DNA of 64,000 bases. Source: Cytophagales bacterium. Its GTDB lineage: Bacteria > Bacteroidota > Bacteroidia > Cytophagales > Cyclobacteriaceae. The notes under the pieces are model-generated. The model worked only from the letters and a program-made list of their open reading frames with translations. It ran no database searches and was not told the DNA's origin. Of the stretch, positions 36,646-46,141 are shown one piece after another. The stretch covers positions 124,001 to 188,000 of the forward strand of contig JAFLBQ010000004.1 in assembly GCA_017303805.1 (NCBI GenBank), read 5' to 3'. Each line of letters opens with the position of its first letter. Position 1 is the stretch's first letter. Made by a program: the position numbers and the translations under genes.

Positions 36646-38055
36646 ATGGCCCAGGAATTTAGAAAGCGACAGGAAGAGGAGGAACTAATCAGGCGGTACG
36701 AAGAAAATTTAAAACAGAATCAGAGCGAATTCTTCGACATTGATTCGTACGAAATCATAATCAGCTATTACCTCGAAAAAAGAAAGTTTAAACGTGCGCT
36801 GGTAGCCGTAGATAGAGCGATGGAACAATTTCCTTACTCTACCGAATTGCTAACCCTTAAAGCCCAAGTACTCACCAATCTGGAGCGTTTTGAGGAAGCC
36901 CTTGAACTTCTGGAACAGGCCCGCAGCCTACATCCGTTCGATCTGGAAATACTCCTTTCTGTAGGATCAATTCTTTCTTTACAGGGCCGCTACGAAGAAG
37001 CCATAGCACTCTACGAAGAGGCCCTGGCATTTGCAGAAGAAGAACGTGATGAAATCTATTATAACATTGGCCTGGCTTATCAAAGTATGGAGAAATACGA
37101 GCAGGCCATTGATGCCTACAAGAATTCCATAGAGATTAACCTGAGCCACGAAGGTTCGCTGTACGAGCTCGCCTTTTGCTTGGATGTGGTGGGGCAGTTA
37201 GAAGGAAGTTTATCGTACTATAAAAAGTTTATTGACGAAGACCCCTACTCGGCTGCAGCCTGGTATAACCTGGGTATTGTATGCAATAAATTAGAGCGCT
37301 ACGAAGAAGCCATTGAGGCCTATGAGTTTGCCATTGCCATAGACGAGAACTTTGCCTCGGCTCATTTTAACATGGGCAACTCGTTTATGAACCTGGAGTT
37401 GTACGAAAAAGCGCTGGAAGAATTTAGAAAAACCATTGAGATTGAAGGCCCCAGCCCTGAAGTATATTGCTGCATAGGCGCTGCCTACGAAAATCTGCAG
37501 CAGTACGAGTTGGGGTTAAAGTACTTTCAAAAATCCTGCAAGCTGGATGAGTTTTATGACGAAGCCTGGTTTGGGGCCGGCAGCTGCCTGGAGAAACAAG
37601 AGAAATGGTACCAGGCCTTACACTTTTTTAATCGGGCCATTAAGATCAACAGCCACAACGCAGAATATTGGAAGGCCGCGGCTCATGCCGAATTTAAAAT
37701 AGGCAATACTATTTCCAGCATTAGCGCCTACGAAGAAGCCAGCTTGCTGGCGCCAGAAGACAAAGAGATTTGGCTAAACTGGTCGTTTATTTATTACGAG
37801 CAAGGCGAACAGCAAAAAGCTATAGAATTATTACTGCAAGGGTTAGACGAGTTGCCCGATGAGCCCGAGTTTTTTTACCGCATGACAATCTACCTGATTG
37901 AAGCCGGGCAATTTAAAGAAGCCTTAAACTATCTTGAAAATGCCCTCATTCTTGATTTTGACGGGCACAAGGTTTTGTATGACTTTTTTCCGAAACTTGA
38001 AACCCAAAAGGCACTTCAAAAAATTATTGATCAGTTTAGAAAGGAAAACTCCTGA
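36646..38055 (+). CDS. Tetratricopeptide repeat protein
   Basis: 469 residues, cytoplasmic, no signal peptide. About twelve TPR units run from residue 45 to the end with the usual pattern, for example YEEAIALYEEALAFAEE, YYNIGLAYQSMEKYEQAID, WYNLGIVCNKLERYEEAIEAYEF and HFNMGNSFMNLELYEKALEEF. It is acidic overall. It is probably a scaffold or assembly factor, partner unknown. Its stop codon overlaps the start of the phosphosulfolactate synthase gene (TGATG), indicating translational coupling. Related TPR proteins are found widely in Bacteroidota. Confidence 0.9.
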   Translation: MAQEFRKRQEEEELIRRYEENLKQNQSEFFDIDSYEIIISYYLEKRKFKRALVAVDRAMEQFPYSTELLTLKAQVLTNLERFEEALELLEQARSLHPFDLEILLSVGSILSLQGRYEEAIALYEEALAFAEEERDEIYYNIGLAYQSMEKYEQAIDAYKNSIEINLSHEGSLYELAFCLDVVGQLEGSLSYYKKFIDEDPYSAAAWYNLGIVCNKLERYEEAIEAYEFAIAIDENFASAHFNMGNSFMNLELYEKALEEFRKTIEIEGPSPEVYCCIGAAYENLQQYELGLKYFQKSCKLDEFYDEAWFGAGSCLEKQEKWYQALHFFNRAIKINSHNAEYWKAAAHAEFKIGNTISSISAYEEASLLAPEDKEIWLNWSFIYYEQGEQQKAIELLLQGLDELPDEPEFFYRMTIYLIEAGQFKEALNYLENALILDFDGHKVLYDFFPKLETQKALQKIIDQFRKENS

Positions 38056-38858
38056 TGAATTACTCCCTTAAAAACTTACCCGAACGCACTACCAAGCCAC
38101 GCCAAACCGGCTTTACTATGGCTATGGATAAAGGGTTAAGTGTACGCGAAGCTGAAGACTTTGTAAGTATTGCCGCTGACCATGTGGATATTGTAAAGTT
38201 AGGCTGGGCTACCTCGTACGTAACACCTAACCTGAAAGACAAGCTAAAGGTGTATAAAGATGCTGGCATACCTTGTTACTTTGGCGGCACCTTGTTCGAA
38301 GCCTTCATTATTCGCGACCAATTTGATGATTACAGAAAGGTGTTGGACAAGTTCGATATGTCGTTTGCTGAAGTTTCAGATGGCTCGATCGATTTAGATC
38401 ACGATAAAAAGTTAGACTACATCAGCAAACTATCGGAACAAGTTACTGTACTATCAGAAGTGGGCTCAAAAGATGCCGACAAAATTATTCCACCTTATCA
38501 ATGGATTGAGTTAATGCAATCGGAACTGGATGCCGGTGCATGGAAAGTTATAGGCGAAGCCCGCGAAGGCGGCAATGTAGGGTTATTCCGCAGCAGCGGA
38601 GAAGTGCGAAGCGGATTGGTTCAGGAAATTCTTACCAAAATCCCTTTCGAAAAAATTATTTGGGAGGCTCCGCAAAAAGCACAGCAAGTTTGGTTTATCA
38701 AGTTGTTGGGCGCCAATGTAAACCTGGGCAACATTGCCCCTAACGAGGTTATTCCGCTGGAAACTATTCGACTTGGATTGCGTGGCGACACGTTTTTGCA
38801 TTTTCTTGGGTTGGAACGAAAGAAGGACAATTCGGCTCCGCCTTTTTACGCTGATTAA
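38055..38858 (+). CDS. comA: Phosphosulfolactate synthase (ComA family)
   Basis: 267 residues. TIM-barrel features of the family: RQTGFTMAMDKGLS near the N-terminus, HVDIVKLGWATSYV, GGTLFEAFI, FAEVSDGSIDL, VLSEVGSKDA, KVIGEAREGGNVGLF and IWEAPQKAQQVWFIKLLGANVNLGNI. In archaea the enzyme joins sulfite to phosphoenolpyruvate to make phosphosulfolactate for coenzyme M. Bacterial members occur in spore formers and in many Bacteroidota, where the product may feed sulfolactate or sulfonolipid-related metabolism; that is inference. No comB or comC gene is adjacent, so the pathway is not reconstructed here. Confidence 0.9.
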   Translation: MNYSLKNLPERTTKPRQTGFTMAMDKGLSVREAEDFVSIAADHVDIVKLGWATSYVTPNLKDKLKVYKDAGIPCYFGGTLFEAFIIRDQFDDYRKVLDKFDMSFAEVSDGSIDLDHDKKLDYISKLSEQVTVLSEVGSKDADKIIPPYQWIELMQSELDAGAWKVIGEAREGGNVGLFRSSGEVRSGLVQEILTKIPFEKIIWEAPQKAQQVWFIKLLGANVNLGNIAPNEVIPLETIRLGLRGDTFLHFLGLERKKDNSAPPFYAD

Positions 38859-38866
38859 ACTACGCG

Positions 38867-39805
38867 TTGAGAACCGTTAAAGACTATCTTCTCATTTTTA
38901 GTAAGGGCATGGGCATGGGTGCTGCCGATGTAGTGCCCGGAGTTTCGGGTGGCACCGTGGCTTTTATTACGGGCATTTACGAAGAACTGATTCAGTCTAT
39001 CAAATCCATCGATGCCATCGCCATCCAATTACTTGTTCAATTTCGATTTGCGGAGTTCTGGCGGCATATCAATGGCAATTTTCTTTTGGCGTTGGTGAGT
39101 GGCATTTTTGTTAGTTTGCTTTCGCTGGCCAAACTCATGCTCTACCTTCTCGCGCATCAGCCGGTTAGTATCTGGTCTTTTTTCTTTGGCCTTATTCTTA
39201 TTTCTACCCCGCTTATATTGCGTGATATTAAGAAATGGAATGTAGGAACGGTACTAAGTTTTATCATTGGGGTTGCCGCGGCCTATTTCATTACCATTGT
39301 TTCGCCTGCTGAAACGCCTACTCATCTTGTATTTATTTTCTTATGTGGCGCTTTGGCCATCTGTGCCATGATTTTACCCGGCATCTCTGGCGCATTTATC
39401 TTATTGTTGTTAGGCAAGTATGAGTTTATGATTACTGCCTTAACCGGTTTTAACCTGTGGGTAGTGGTAGTGTTTAGCACCGGTTGCATTACAGGCCTGC
39501 TTGTTTTTTCGAGAGTATTGAACTGGATTTTATTGCACTACCGCTATGCTACCCTTGCCCTGCTGGCGGGTTTCATGTTAGGCTCGCTCAATAAGGTGTG
39601 GCCCTGGAAAGAAGTAATTACCTACCGGCTTAACCAGGCCGGGCAGCAGGTGCCGGCATTTGATAAAAGTATTTCACCCTGGCAATACCTTGCTAAAACC
39701 GGGCAAGACCCGCACATTTTAAATGCAGTACTCTTTGCCATGCTGGGCATTATCCTGGTTATTGGCATCGAGAAAATTGCAACGTACTTAAAAACAAAAT
39801 CCTAA
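38867..39805 (+). CDS. DUF368 membrane protein, PopT-type polyprenyl-phosphate transporter
   Basis: 312 residues from a TTG start; no ATG lies upstream of the conserved GMGMGAADVVPGVSGGTVAFI, so the TTG is required. About eight membrane helices. DUF368 proteins have been identified as PopT-type transporters that recycle undecaprenyl phosphate across the inner membrane. The second conserved block AICAMILPGISGAFILLLLG is present. Support for peptidoglycan or polysaccharide synthesis is the likely role. Lies 8 bp after the phosphosulfolactate synthase gene and 6 bp before aroE. Confidence 0.88.
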   Translation: MRTVKDYLLIFSKGMGMGAADVVPGVSGGTVAFITGIYEELIQSIKSIDAIAIQLLVQFRFAEFWRHINGNFLLALVSGIFVSLLSLAKLMLYLLAHQPVSIWSFFFGLILISTPLILRDIKKWNVGTVLSFIIGVAAAYFITIVSPAETPTHLVFIFLCGALAICAMILPGISGAFILLLLGKYEFMITALTGFNLWVVVVFSTGCITGLLVFSRVLNWILLHYRYATLALLAGFMLGSLNKVWPWKEVITYRLNQAGQQVPAFDKSISPWQYLAKTGQDPHILNAVLFAMLGIILVIGIEKIATYLKTKS

Positions 39806-39811
39806 CTCCAC

Positions 39812-40555
39812 ATGGAAAAGAAATTTGGCCTGATAGGCGCCACCGTTAGTCACTCCTTTTCAAAGTCTTATTTTGATGAGAAGTTTTTTCGCGAAGGCCT
39901 ACGCGATTACCACTACGATTTGTATTCGCTGCCCACTATTGACGACTTGAAGAAACTATTGGAAGAAAACCCGGAGCTGGCCGGATTAAATGTAACCATA
40001 CCCTACAAAGAGCAGGTTTTAAAATTTTTGAGCGACATTGATACGGATGCAAAAAAGATTGGAGCTGTTAACGTAATCAAAATTCAAGACGGTAACCTGA
40101 TTGGATATAATACTGACAGCGGAGCTTTTTATGAGTCGTTGGAAAAATGGTATCCGCGCACCGAAAAATCCAAGGCCTTGGTACTGGGCACCGGTGGCTC
40201 GGCCAAAGCCGTGCAACAGGCACTCATTAAATTAAATATCCCTTACGAAATGGTTTCGCGCGAAACCAGTAAAGGACAACACACCTACGAAAGTCTTCAA
40301 AAAGATGGCAGCCCGATTTCAAAATCAAACCTGATCATCAATACCAGCCCGCTGGGGATGTCGCCTGCTACCAACGCCTTTCCGCCCATCAACTACGAGT
40401 TGCTTACAGCCGATCACTACGTGTACGATCTGATTTACAACCCGGCCCGAACCATGTTTTTACAGAAAGCAGAAATGCGTAATGCACATATCAAAAACGG
40501 CCTTGAGATGTTGCACATCCAAGCCGAAAAATCGTGGGCAATCTGGAATAACTAA
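39812..40555 (+). CDS. aroE: Shikimate dehydrogenase
   Basis: 247 residues, slightly short but complete. The N-terminal substrate domain has FGLIGATVSHSFSKSYF (Ser-x-Ser for shikimate), LNVTIPYKEQV with the catalytic Lys, and IGYNTDSGAF with the catalytic Asp. The NADP-binding Rossmann loop is LGTGGSAKAVQQAL. The C-terminus holds YNPARTMFLQKAEMRNAHIKNGLEML. It reduces 3-dehydroshikimate to shikimate. The aroQ gene of the same pathway is 16 kb upstream. 6 bp after the DUF368 gene. Confidence 0.96.
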   Translation: MEKKFGLIGATVSHSFSKSYFDEKFFREGLRDYHYDLYSLPTIDDLKKLLEENPELAGLNVTIPYKEQVLKFLSDIDTDAKKIGAVNVIKIQDGNLIGYNTDSGAFYESLEKWYPRTEKSKALVLGTGGSAKAVQQALIKLNIPYEMVSRETSKGQHTYESLQKDGSPISKSNLIINTSPLGMSPATNAFPPINYELLTADHYVYDLIYNPARTMFLQKAEMRNAHIKNGLEMLHIQAEKSWAIWNN

Positions 40556-40735
40556 TTGTAACAAATAACGCTGCCTGCTTTCATTGGCAATTAGTATCTG
40601 GTAATTTTTACAAACTTGTGGCACCATTCAAAACAAAGCTTATGACAACCCTATGTCAGTAGCATTAGTGGTTAAGTAACTATTTACCAGGGTAACCAGT
40701 TAGGCCATTTGAAGGAACTGCCTTAGATTTACTTC

Positions 40736-42760
40736 ATGGATTTTATTTTGAACAGTGAGTTTATGCCTATGGGCGATCAGCCGCAGGCTATCCAAAAACT
40801 GGTGCAAGGTCTTAACGAAGGCGAAGCCCATCAAACGTTGTTGGGTGTAACAGGCTCTGGAAAAACATTTACGGTGGCTAATGTAATAGCCCAGGTAAAC
40901 CGCCCCACGCTCATTCTTAGTCATAACAAAACGTTGGCGGCCCAATTGTATGGCGAGTTCAAACAATTCTTCCCCGAAAATGCGGTAGAGTATTTTATTT
41001 CGTACTACGACTATTACCAGCCAGAGGCTTACATTCCATCTTCCAATCTTTATATCGAAAAAGATCTGTCCATAAATGAAGAAATCGAAAAACTTCGATT
41101 GAGTGCTTCTTCTTCTTTGTTAAGCGGCCGGAGAGATGTGTTGGTGGTTGCTTCGGTTTCGTGTATTTACGGTATTGGTAACCCCGAAGAGTTTGGTAAA
41201 AACCGGGTGCAATTGCGTGTAGGCGAAATGATACCGCGGAATAAACTCTTATTTGCCTTAGTGGATATTCTTTACCACCGCACCGAAGCAGAATTTAAGC
41301 GTGGGACTTTTCGTGTAAAAGGAGATACGGTAGATGTTTTTCTTGCCTACGCAGATTACGCACTACGCATTTATTTTTTTGGCGATGAGATTGAAGCGAT
41401 CCAACTTATCGATCCGATATCTGGAAAAAAAATAGCCGATGAAAAAAATGCGGTAATCTTTCCTGCCAACTTGTTTGTTACCGGAAAAGATTTGTTGCAA
41501 ACCGCCATCCGCGAAATACAAGACGATATGGTGTTGCAGGTGGATATGTTTGAACAAGAAAAAAAACACCTGGAAGCCAAGCGGCTGAAAGAACGCACCG
41601 AGTTTGATTTGGAAATGATGCGCGAGCTGGGCTATTGCAGTGGTATAGAAAATTACTCGCGGTACTTTGATAGACGATCTGCCGGGGCCCGGCCCTTTTG
41701 CTTAATAGATTACTTCCCGAATGATTTTCTATTGGTGATTGATGAAAGTCATGTTACCGTACCCCAGGTGCGGGCCATGTGGGGTGGCGACCGATCGCGC
41801 AAAGTAAACTTAGTGGATTATGGGTTTCGCTTGCCTTCGGCATTGGATAACCGGCCGCTCACCTTTAATGAGTTTGAAGGATTGGTTAACCAGGTAATCT
41901 ACGTAAGCGCTACACCTGCCGAATATGAACTTAGAAAGTCGGAAGGTGTGGTCATTGAGCAACTCATTCGCCCAACGGGGTTGTTGGATCCACAAATTGA
42001 GGTGCGCCCCAGTCGCAACCAGATAGACGATTTGTTCGAAGAAATTGACGAGCGGGTAAAGAAAAAAGAACGTGTATTGGTAACCACGTTAACCAAACGC
42101 ATGGCCGAAGAGTTAACAAAATTTATGGCGCGGGCCGCGATCAAATGCCGGTACATTCACTCGGAGGTAACTACGTTAGATCGGGTTGAGATTTTACGGG
42201 AATTACGGCTCGGGGTTTTTGATGTGTTGGTGGGTGTAAACTTACTGCGCGAAGGATTGGACTTACCGGAAGTTTCGTTGGTGGCTATAATGGATGCCGA
42301 CAAAGAAGGCTTTTTACGCAACCAACGGTCGTTGGTGCAAACGATTGGTCGCGCAGCACGCAACGAAAATGGCCGCGTTATTATGTATGCCGATACCATT
42401 ACAGAATCGATGCAGGTAGCTATTGATGAAACGAACAGGCGCAGAAAAATCCAGCAAGACTATAACCTGGCGCATGGCATTACACCCCGAACAGTTCTTA
42501 AATCGAAAGATTCTATTCTGGGGCAAACCAAAGTGGCCGATTCAAAGAAGACTACCAAGCGGTACTACATTGAGGAAGAAGAAAAATCGTTGGCTGCCGA
42601 CCCGGTAGTGGCATACTTAAGCAAACCCGAACTGGAGAAAATGGCCGAACGCACGCGTAAGGCAATGGAAAAGGCTGCAAAAGAACTGGAGTTTATGGAA
42701 GCTGCACGATTGCGCGATGAGTACCTGGCTATTCAAAAATTGTTGGAAGAAAAGAAGTAA
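40736..42760 (+). CDS. uvrB: Excinuclease ABC subunit B
   Basis: 674 residues, standard length. Motifs: Walker A GVTGSGKTFTVANVI, the damage-binding beta-hairpin region SYYDYYQPEAYIPSSNLYIEK, DESHVTVPQVRAMWGGDR, helicase motifs VSATPAEYEL and GVNLLREGLDLPEVSLVAI, and a C-terminal UVR domain for UvrC contact (EKMAERTRKAMEKAAKELEF). It acts in nucleotide excision repair, loaded by UvrA. Preceded by 180 bp without a gene in which no clear promoter was seen. The barrel gene follows after 8 bp. Confidence 0.98.
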   Translation: MDFILNSEFMPMGDQPQAIQKLVQGLNEGEAHQTLLGVTGSGKTFTVANVIAQVNRPTLILSHNKTLAAQLYGEFKQFFPENAVEYFISYYDYYQPEAYIPSSNLYIEKDLSINEEIEKLRLSASSSLLSGRRDVLVVASVSCIYGIGNPEEFGKNRVQLRVGEMIPRNKLLFALVDILYHRTEAEFKRGTFRVKGDTVDVFLAYADYALRIYFFGDEIEAIQLIDPISGKKIADEKNAVIFPANLFVTGKDLLQTAIREIQDDMVLQVDMFEQEKKHLEAKRLKERTEFDLEMMRELGYCSGIENYSRYFDRRSAGARPFCLIDYFPNDFLLVIDESHVTVPQVRAMWGGDRSRKVNLVDYGFRLPSALDNRPLTFNEFEGLVNQVIYVSATPAEYELRKSEGVVIEQLIRPTGLLDPQIEVRPSRNQIDDLFEEIDERVKKKERVLVTTLTKRMAEELTKFMARAAIKCRYIHSEVTTLDRVEILRELRLGVFDVLVGVNLLREGLDLPEVSLVAIMDADKEGFLRNQRSLVQTIGRAARNENGRVIMYADTITESMQVAIDETNRRRKIQQDYNLAHGITPRTVLKSKDSILGQTKVADSKKTTKRYYIEEEEKSLAADPVVAYLSKPELEKMAERTRKAMEKAAKELEFMEAARLRDEYLAIQKLLEEKK

Positions 42761-42768
42761 GATTGTAT

Positions 42769-43197
42769 ATGATAAAGTTAGCAGGTACTGTTTTAGTTAT
42801 TCTCGTAAGCGTTGTGTTTGGTCATTCACAAAGCAGCAACGATTTTTTAGTGAGTGGCGGGTTTGACTTTATAAAAACAGATTACAGCCGCTTTGCTGAT
42901 AAGCTTCAGCTTGGTGCCGAAGCGAATTATTTTGTAGTACGGCACTTTGCTGCCGGTGCTGGTGTAGAGGTTTGGACCCGCAGTCAAACTTCGTTTGCGT
43001 TAGGAATGCGCTATTATGCAGTTGATAATTTTTATGTTCGTATGCGCAGTTTGATTGGTGTAAACGATGTGGCGTTGGGCGCTGGATGGTCTAAACCGCT
43101 TGCAGGTAATTGGCTTTTTGAAGCAGTTGGCGATTTTTACCTGGGCCAGACTGAGTTTGGCATTCGCGTAGGTGTGGGGTATGTAATAAAAAAGTAA
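42769..43197 (+). CDS. Small outer-membrane beta-barrel-like protein
   Basis: 142 residues from the ATG at 42769. Signal peptide (about 1-20, ending GHSQ) followed by alternating amphipathic strands: LVSGGFDFIKTD, QLGAEANYFVVRHFAAGAGVEVW, FALGMRYYAVDNFYVRMRSLIG and FGIRVGVGYVIKK. It is a short barrel-type protein of unknown role, just after uvrB and one base before the DinB gene; the placement suggests only shared transcription. Confidence 0.72.
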   Translation: MIKLAGTVLVILVSVVFGHSQSSNDFLVSGGFDFIKTDYSRFADKLQLGAEANYFVVRHFAAGAGVEVWTRSQTSFALGMRYYAVDNFYVRMRSLIGVNDVALGAGWSKPLAGNWLFEAVGDFYLGQTEFGIRVGVGYVIKK

Positions 43198-43198
43198 A

Positions 43199-43675
43199 AT
43201 GACTAATAAGCAGATTATAGAATTGGTAGCGCAATTCAAGTCTAACTACGAGGGCGAGCCGTGGTTTGGCAACTCAATGCGAGAAATTCTGAACGAAGTT
43301 AGCCCAGAGATAGCGTTTGGCACTCCCACTAAAAAGGCCCATTCGCTTGCACAGATTGTGTGGCACATGGTGTACTGGCGACAGTCGTTGATTAAACGCC
43401 TGGCCGGAGATATCGGCTACAAGGGCTCGATGAAAAGTGAAGACAACTGGAGCACCGCAGAGCGATTACTGGCATTGGGCTGGCCGGCTATTCAAGAATT
43501 ATTACATACTTCGCAGCAACAATTGGTTGAACTACTTGAGCAACAGACTGACGACTTGCTGGAATTGCCTTACTCTGAAAAAGCCACCTACAGACAATTG
43601 ATTAATGGAATCATTCAGCATGATTTGTACCACCTGGGGCAAGTGGCTTATTTAAAGAGTATTTTTAGCGAGTAA
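43199..43675 (+). CDS. DinB family protein
   Basis: 158 residues, a four-helix bundle of the DinB/YfiT superfamily. Metal-binding His are in QIVWHMVYWRQSL and IIQHDLYHLGQVAYLK, the latter being the strongest family motif. DinB proteins are metal-dependent enzymes, some being thiol transferases; the substrate here is unknown. Overlap with the preceding gene is avoided by one base, so co-transcription with uvrB is likely. Confidence 0.85.
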   Translation: MTNKQIIELVAQFKSNYEGEPWFGNSMREILNEVSPEIAFGTPTKKAHSLAQIVWHMVYWRQSLIKRLAGDIGYKGSMKSEDNWSTAERLLALGWPAIQELLHTSQQQLVELLEQQTDDLLELPYSEKATYRQLINGIIQHDLYHLGQVAYLKSIFSE

Positions 43676-43797
43676 GGATGTAGTGGTTACAAGCACCAAA
43701 ACACGGCTAAAACCCGCGCCATTCTGAGCGAAGAATCGGTAAGTTTTTTTAATAGATTAAAACTTGGAACGCAGCACGTCCCAGTAAAGACTGAAGA

Positions 43798-43885
43798 AAC
43801 AAGCGAAGAATCCCGAATTATTTAAACCGAGATCCTTCGCATAAAGGGTCTTGACTTGAAAGTTAAGCTGTACTTCCCGCTCAGG
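43798..43885. repeat. 88-bp direct repeat, copy 1
   Basis: Matches 43915-44002 with about four or five differences, period 117 bp. Inside it GCGAAGAATC (43803-43812) and GATCCTTCGC (43831-43840) form an imperfect 10-bp hairpin. It lies in the 355-bp gene-free stretch after the DinB gene. Confidence 0.9.
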
Positions 43886-43914
43886 TCGTTAGCTTTATTC
43901 AATCATCTGAAATG

Positions 43915-44002
43915 AACAAGCGAAGAATCCCGAATTATATAAACCTAGATCCTTCGCTTAAAGGGTCTTGACTCGAAAGTTAAGCTGTACTTCCCGCTCA
44001 GG
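43915..44002. repeat. 88-bp direct repeat, copy 2
   Basis: Second copy of 43798-43885, with the same internal hairpin (43920-43929 with 43948-43957). A fragment of the same unit, tctgagcgaagaatc, occurs near 43721. The rest of 43676-44030 shows no gene. Confidence 0.9.
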
Positions 44003-44030
44003 ATTACGCTTTCTTTGATTATCCCTAAGG

Positions 44031-44645
44031 CTACAACCTCAATTTGGCATACCCACTCACGCCAAAACTATGCGCATACGTCCACACCCGATGCGGGGTA
44101 AGTGGCGGAAAGTAAAGAAAATCACCCGCATGAATGGTTGTCTCTTCCAAATAATCTGTAGTAAGATCCGGTGGCGGATCAATGTAGTTGCCCGCATTAT
44201 CGGGTTCAAATGGGTTCTCCTTCGCGTCAATCAACTGCCACTTCTTAATCCCTTGTTGCAAATACATCCAGCCGCCACCATGATTGGGGTCAACATGCAA
44301 GGGCGTATAAGAACCATTCCGTGTAAGCGTTAAACAAATCTTCTTACGCGATCTTTTCACAACCTTCAATAAATCTTCCGGAAGTTCCGAATCAAGCAAC
44401 ACCGGAAACGGAGCATCTACAATATTCATGCTCAGTGCCTCCTGCCGGAATTGCCGGAAAGCTTCACTGGCCCATAGCCACAATTCGGCACCGCCTTTAC
44501 CATAACCAAATAACTCCATGTCATTTTGCTGCGCCCGTTGCTCGCAGGTTGTCAGGTTGCAGGGAAGCTTTAGCCCTCGAACCACAAAAGATGTTCCCAA
44601 CGCAAAACCTTCTTGTAAGGAACCAACTTCGGAAATTTTCTTCAC
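44031..44645 (-). CDS. Cupin-like/JmjC-type oxygenase-fold protein
   Basis: 204 residues. The Cupin_8/JmjC double-stranded beta-helix shows the iron-binding pair in PLHVDPNHGGGWMYLQQG (HxD) and a second His in GDFLYFPPLTPHRVWTY, with a Lys in GIKKWQLI suited to bind 2-oxoglutarate. The fold fits protein or small-molecule hydroxylases, but the substrate is unknown. No signal peptide. It stands alone between the direct repeats and the serine hydrolase gene. Confidence 0.82.
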   Translation of the reverse strand: MKKISEVGSLQEGFALGTSFVVRGLKLPCNLTTCEQRAQQNDMELFGYGKGGAELWLWASEAFRQFRQEALSMNIVDAPFPVLLDSELPEDLLKVVKRSRKKICLTLTRNGSYTPLHVDPNHGGGWMYLQQGIKKWQLIDAKENPFEPDNAGNYIDPPPDLTTDYLEETTIHAGDFLYFPPLTPHRVWTYAHSFGVSGYAKLRL

Positions 44646-44718
44646 GGTCTAACTTATTCTATTTAGGCAACTTGAATTTGGTGTGGCACAAGGCATTCCA
44701 CATCCCAGCACCAATATA

Positions 44719-46131
44719 CTACGAACAAGTGTTCCGCTCAACTGGATGCTTAAAAATCTGATCCGACTCAATCTTAAGATGGGCTCTATTCACCTTCGTG
44801 GCAGCATAAAAAGATTCAGCATAAAATGAATAAAAATAATAGTTCGATTTCATTACCTGCTTATCATTTGGTGTTCTTCTTTGCCGCATGTAAAAAAATA
44901 TGAACAAACTAATCCATATAATCCATCCACCAATAATCTTTACTATCATTCCATTCACCAAAGAAGGAAATAGAAGCGTATCTATCTGATTCGTTTTCCA
45001 AAACACCCACTCACTTGCCAAATGAGTTGCCAACTTCGGGCTGCCCGTTTCAAGAATTATTATTCCATCACCTGTTTTCGGATTTAATCGAACGGCTGTG
45101 TTAATAGGAGGTGTACTCTTGCCATCATGACCAATTATGAAATCAAAATTTTCCGTAGCAGCAAAAAGAATCGTTCCTAATCCCCATATATCTGCGCCCC
45201 ATTGCTGAGCGTGCGGCTTTCGCATCAACCTTAAAGTCTCTGAACTAATTACATTTCTTCCAATTGGTTCGCCTGATTTACCTTTTAGGTGCGCTTGAAA
45301 AAACAACTCCAAATCCGATAGTGAAGTATAAAGCGAGGTGGCGGCTAACGCTGTATATTTATAGTGATGTGCTGGAGTTCCATCTTGATTATAAAACTCG
45401 CACATCCGGTCAGATGGAATTTCGCGCCAATCAAAAGAAGTGTTGATCATTCCCAATGGTGTAAATATCTCTTCTTTCATATACCCTGCAAATGATTTAC
45501 CGGTAACTTCTTCTACAAGCAATTGGAGTAATGTGTAACCACCGCCTGAGTACTTAAATGAGCTTCCGGGTTTTATACCAACCACTACAGATCCTACTCT
45601 GCCAGAATCTGCATCAAGCGCTTTTGTTAAAGACTGTTCGATGGTTTGGATTGATCGTTCGTCTTCGAACCCGGAATAGCCAAGTCCATCGGTTAACCCC
45701 GCAGTATGACTTAATAATCTACGAACAGTTACCTCCTCGTTGTTGAAATGACTTGGTGGTAATTTCCAGCGTGTTAAATACTTGCTTATCGGAGCATCCA
45801 ACTCCAGTTTTCCCTGGTCAACCAGTTTCATGATCCCGAATGCGGTAATCCATTTGCTGAGGGATGCAACCTGAAATATTGTATTTCGATCAACCGGTTT
45901 ATTGGCTGACTGAAATTTTTCAAACTGGACACTTCCGTTTTCCAAAACGGCCACTGCAAAATTTCCCACGAAGGCTTTATCAATTTCCTTTTCCACTGCG
46001 GTTGCATAGGAAAGTCCTGAACGATCAATAATGGAGGGACGGAAACAACCGTTCATGGTTGCAAAAAATACACCCACTGACCAAACAACTAACCCTATTA
46101 GAATAGCTAACGTACGTAGTAGTAACTTCAT
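44719..46131 (-). CDS. Serine hydrolase, beta-lactamase/penicillin-binding protein family
   Basis: 470 residues. N-terminal membrane segment (about 5-27) acting as anchor. The beta-lactamase-type domain (about 45-385) has the SxxK motif in QVASLSKWITAFG (catalytic Ser), a Tyr-containing motif in KYSGGGYTLLQLL, LSHTAGLTDGLG, and HDGK in place of the usual KTG-type HxG box. One further membrane helix (about 398-420) and a basic tail follow. This architecture is typical of class C-like esterases or peptidases with unknown substrate, not evidence of antibiotic resistance. It starts 10 bp after the stop of the HTH regulator gene. Confidence 0.88.
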   Translation of the reverse strand: MKLLLRTLAILIGLVVWSVGVFFATMNGCFRPSIIDRSGLSYATAVEKEIDKAFVGNFAVAVLENGSVQFEKFQSANKPVDRNTIFQVASLSKWITAFGIMKLVDQGKLELDAPISKYLTRWKLPPSHFNNEEVTVRRLLSHTAGLTDGLGYSGFEDERSIQTIEQSLTKALDADSGRVGSVVVGIKPGSSFKYSGGGYTLLQLLVEEVTGKSFAGYMKEEIFTPLGMINTSFDWREIPSDRMCEFYNQDGTPAHHYKYTALAATSLYTSLSDLELFFQAHLKGKSGEPIGRNVISSETLRLMRKPHAQQWGADIWGLGTILFAATENFDFIIGHDGKSTPPINTAVRLNPKTGDGIIILETGSPKLATHLASEWVFWKTNQIDTLLFPSLVNGMIVKIIGGWIIWISLFIFFYMRQRRTPNDKQVMKSNYYFYSFYAESFYAATKVNRAHLKIESDQIFKHPVERNTCS

Positions 46132-46141
46132 ACCGTTTGAC

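Noticed and set aside
44719-46131. Beta-lactamase conferring resistance
   Set aside because: HDGK instead of KTG and membrane anchors point to a general serine hydrolase.
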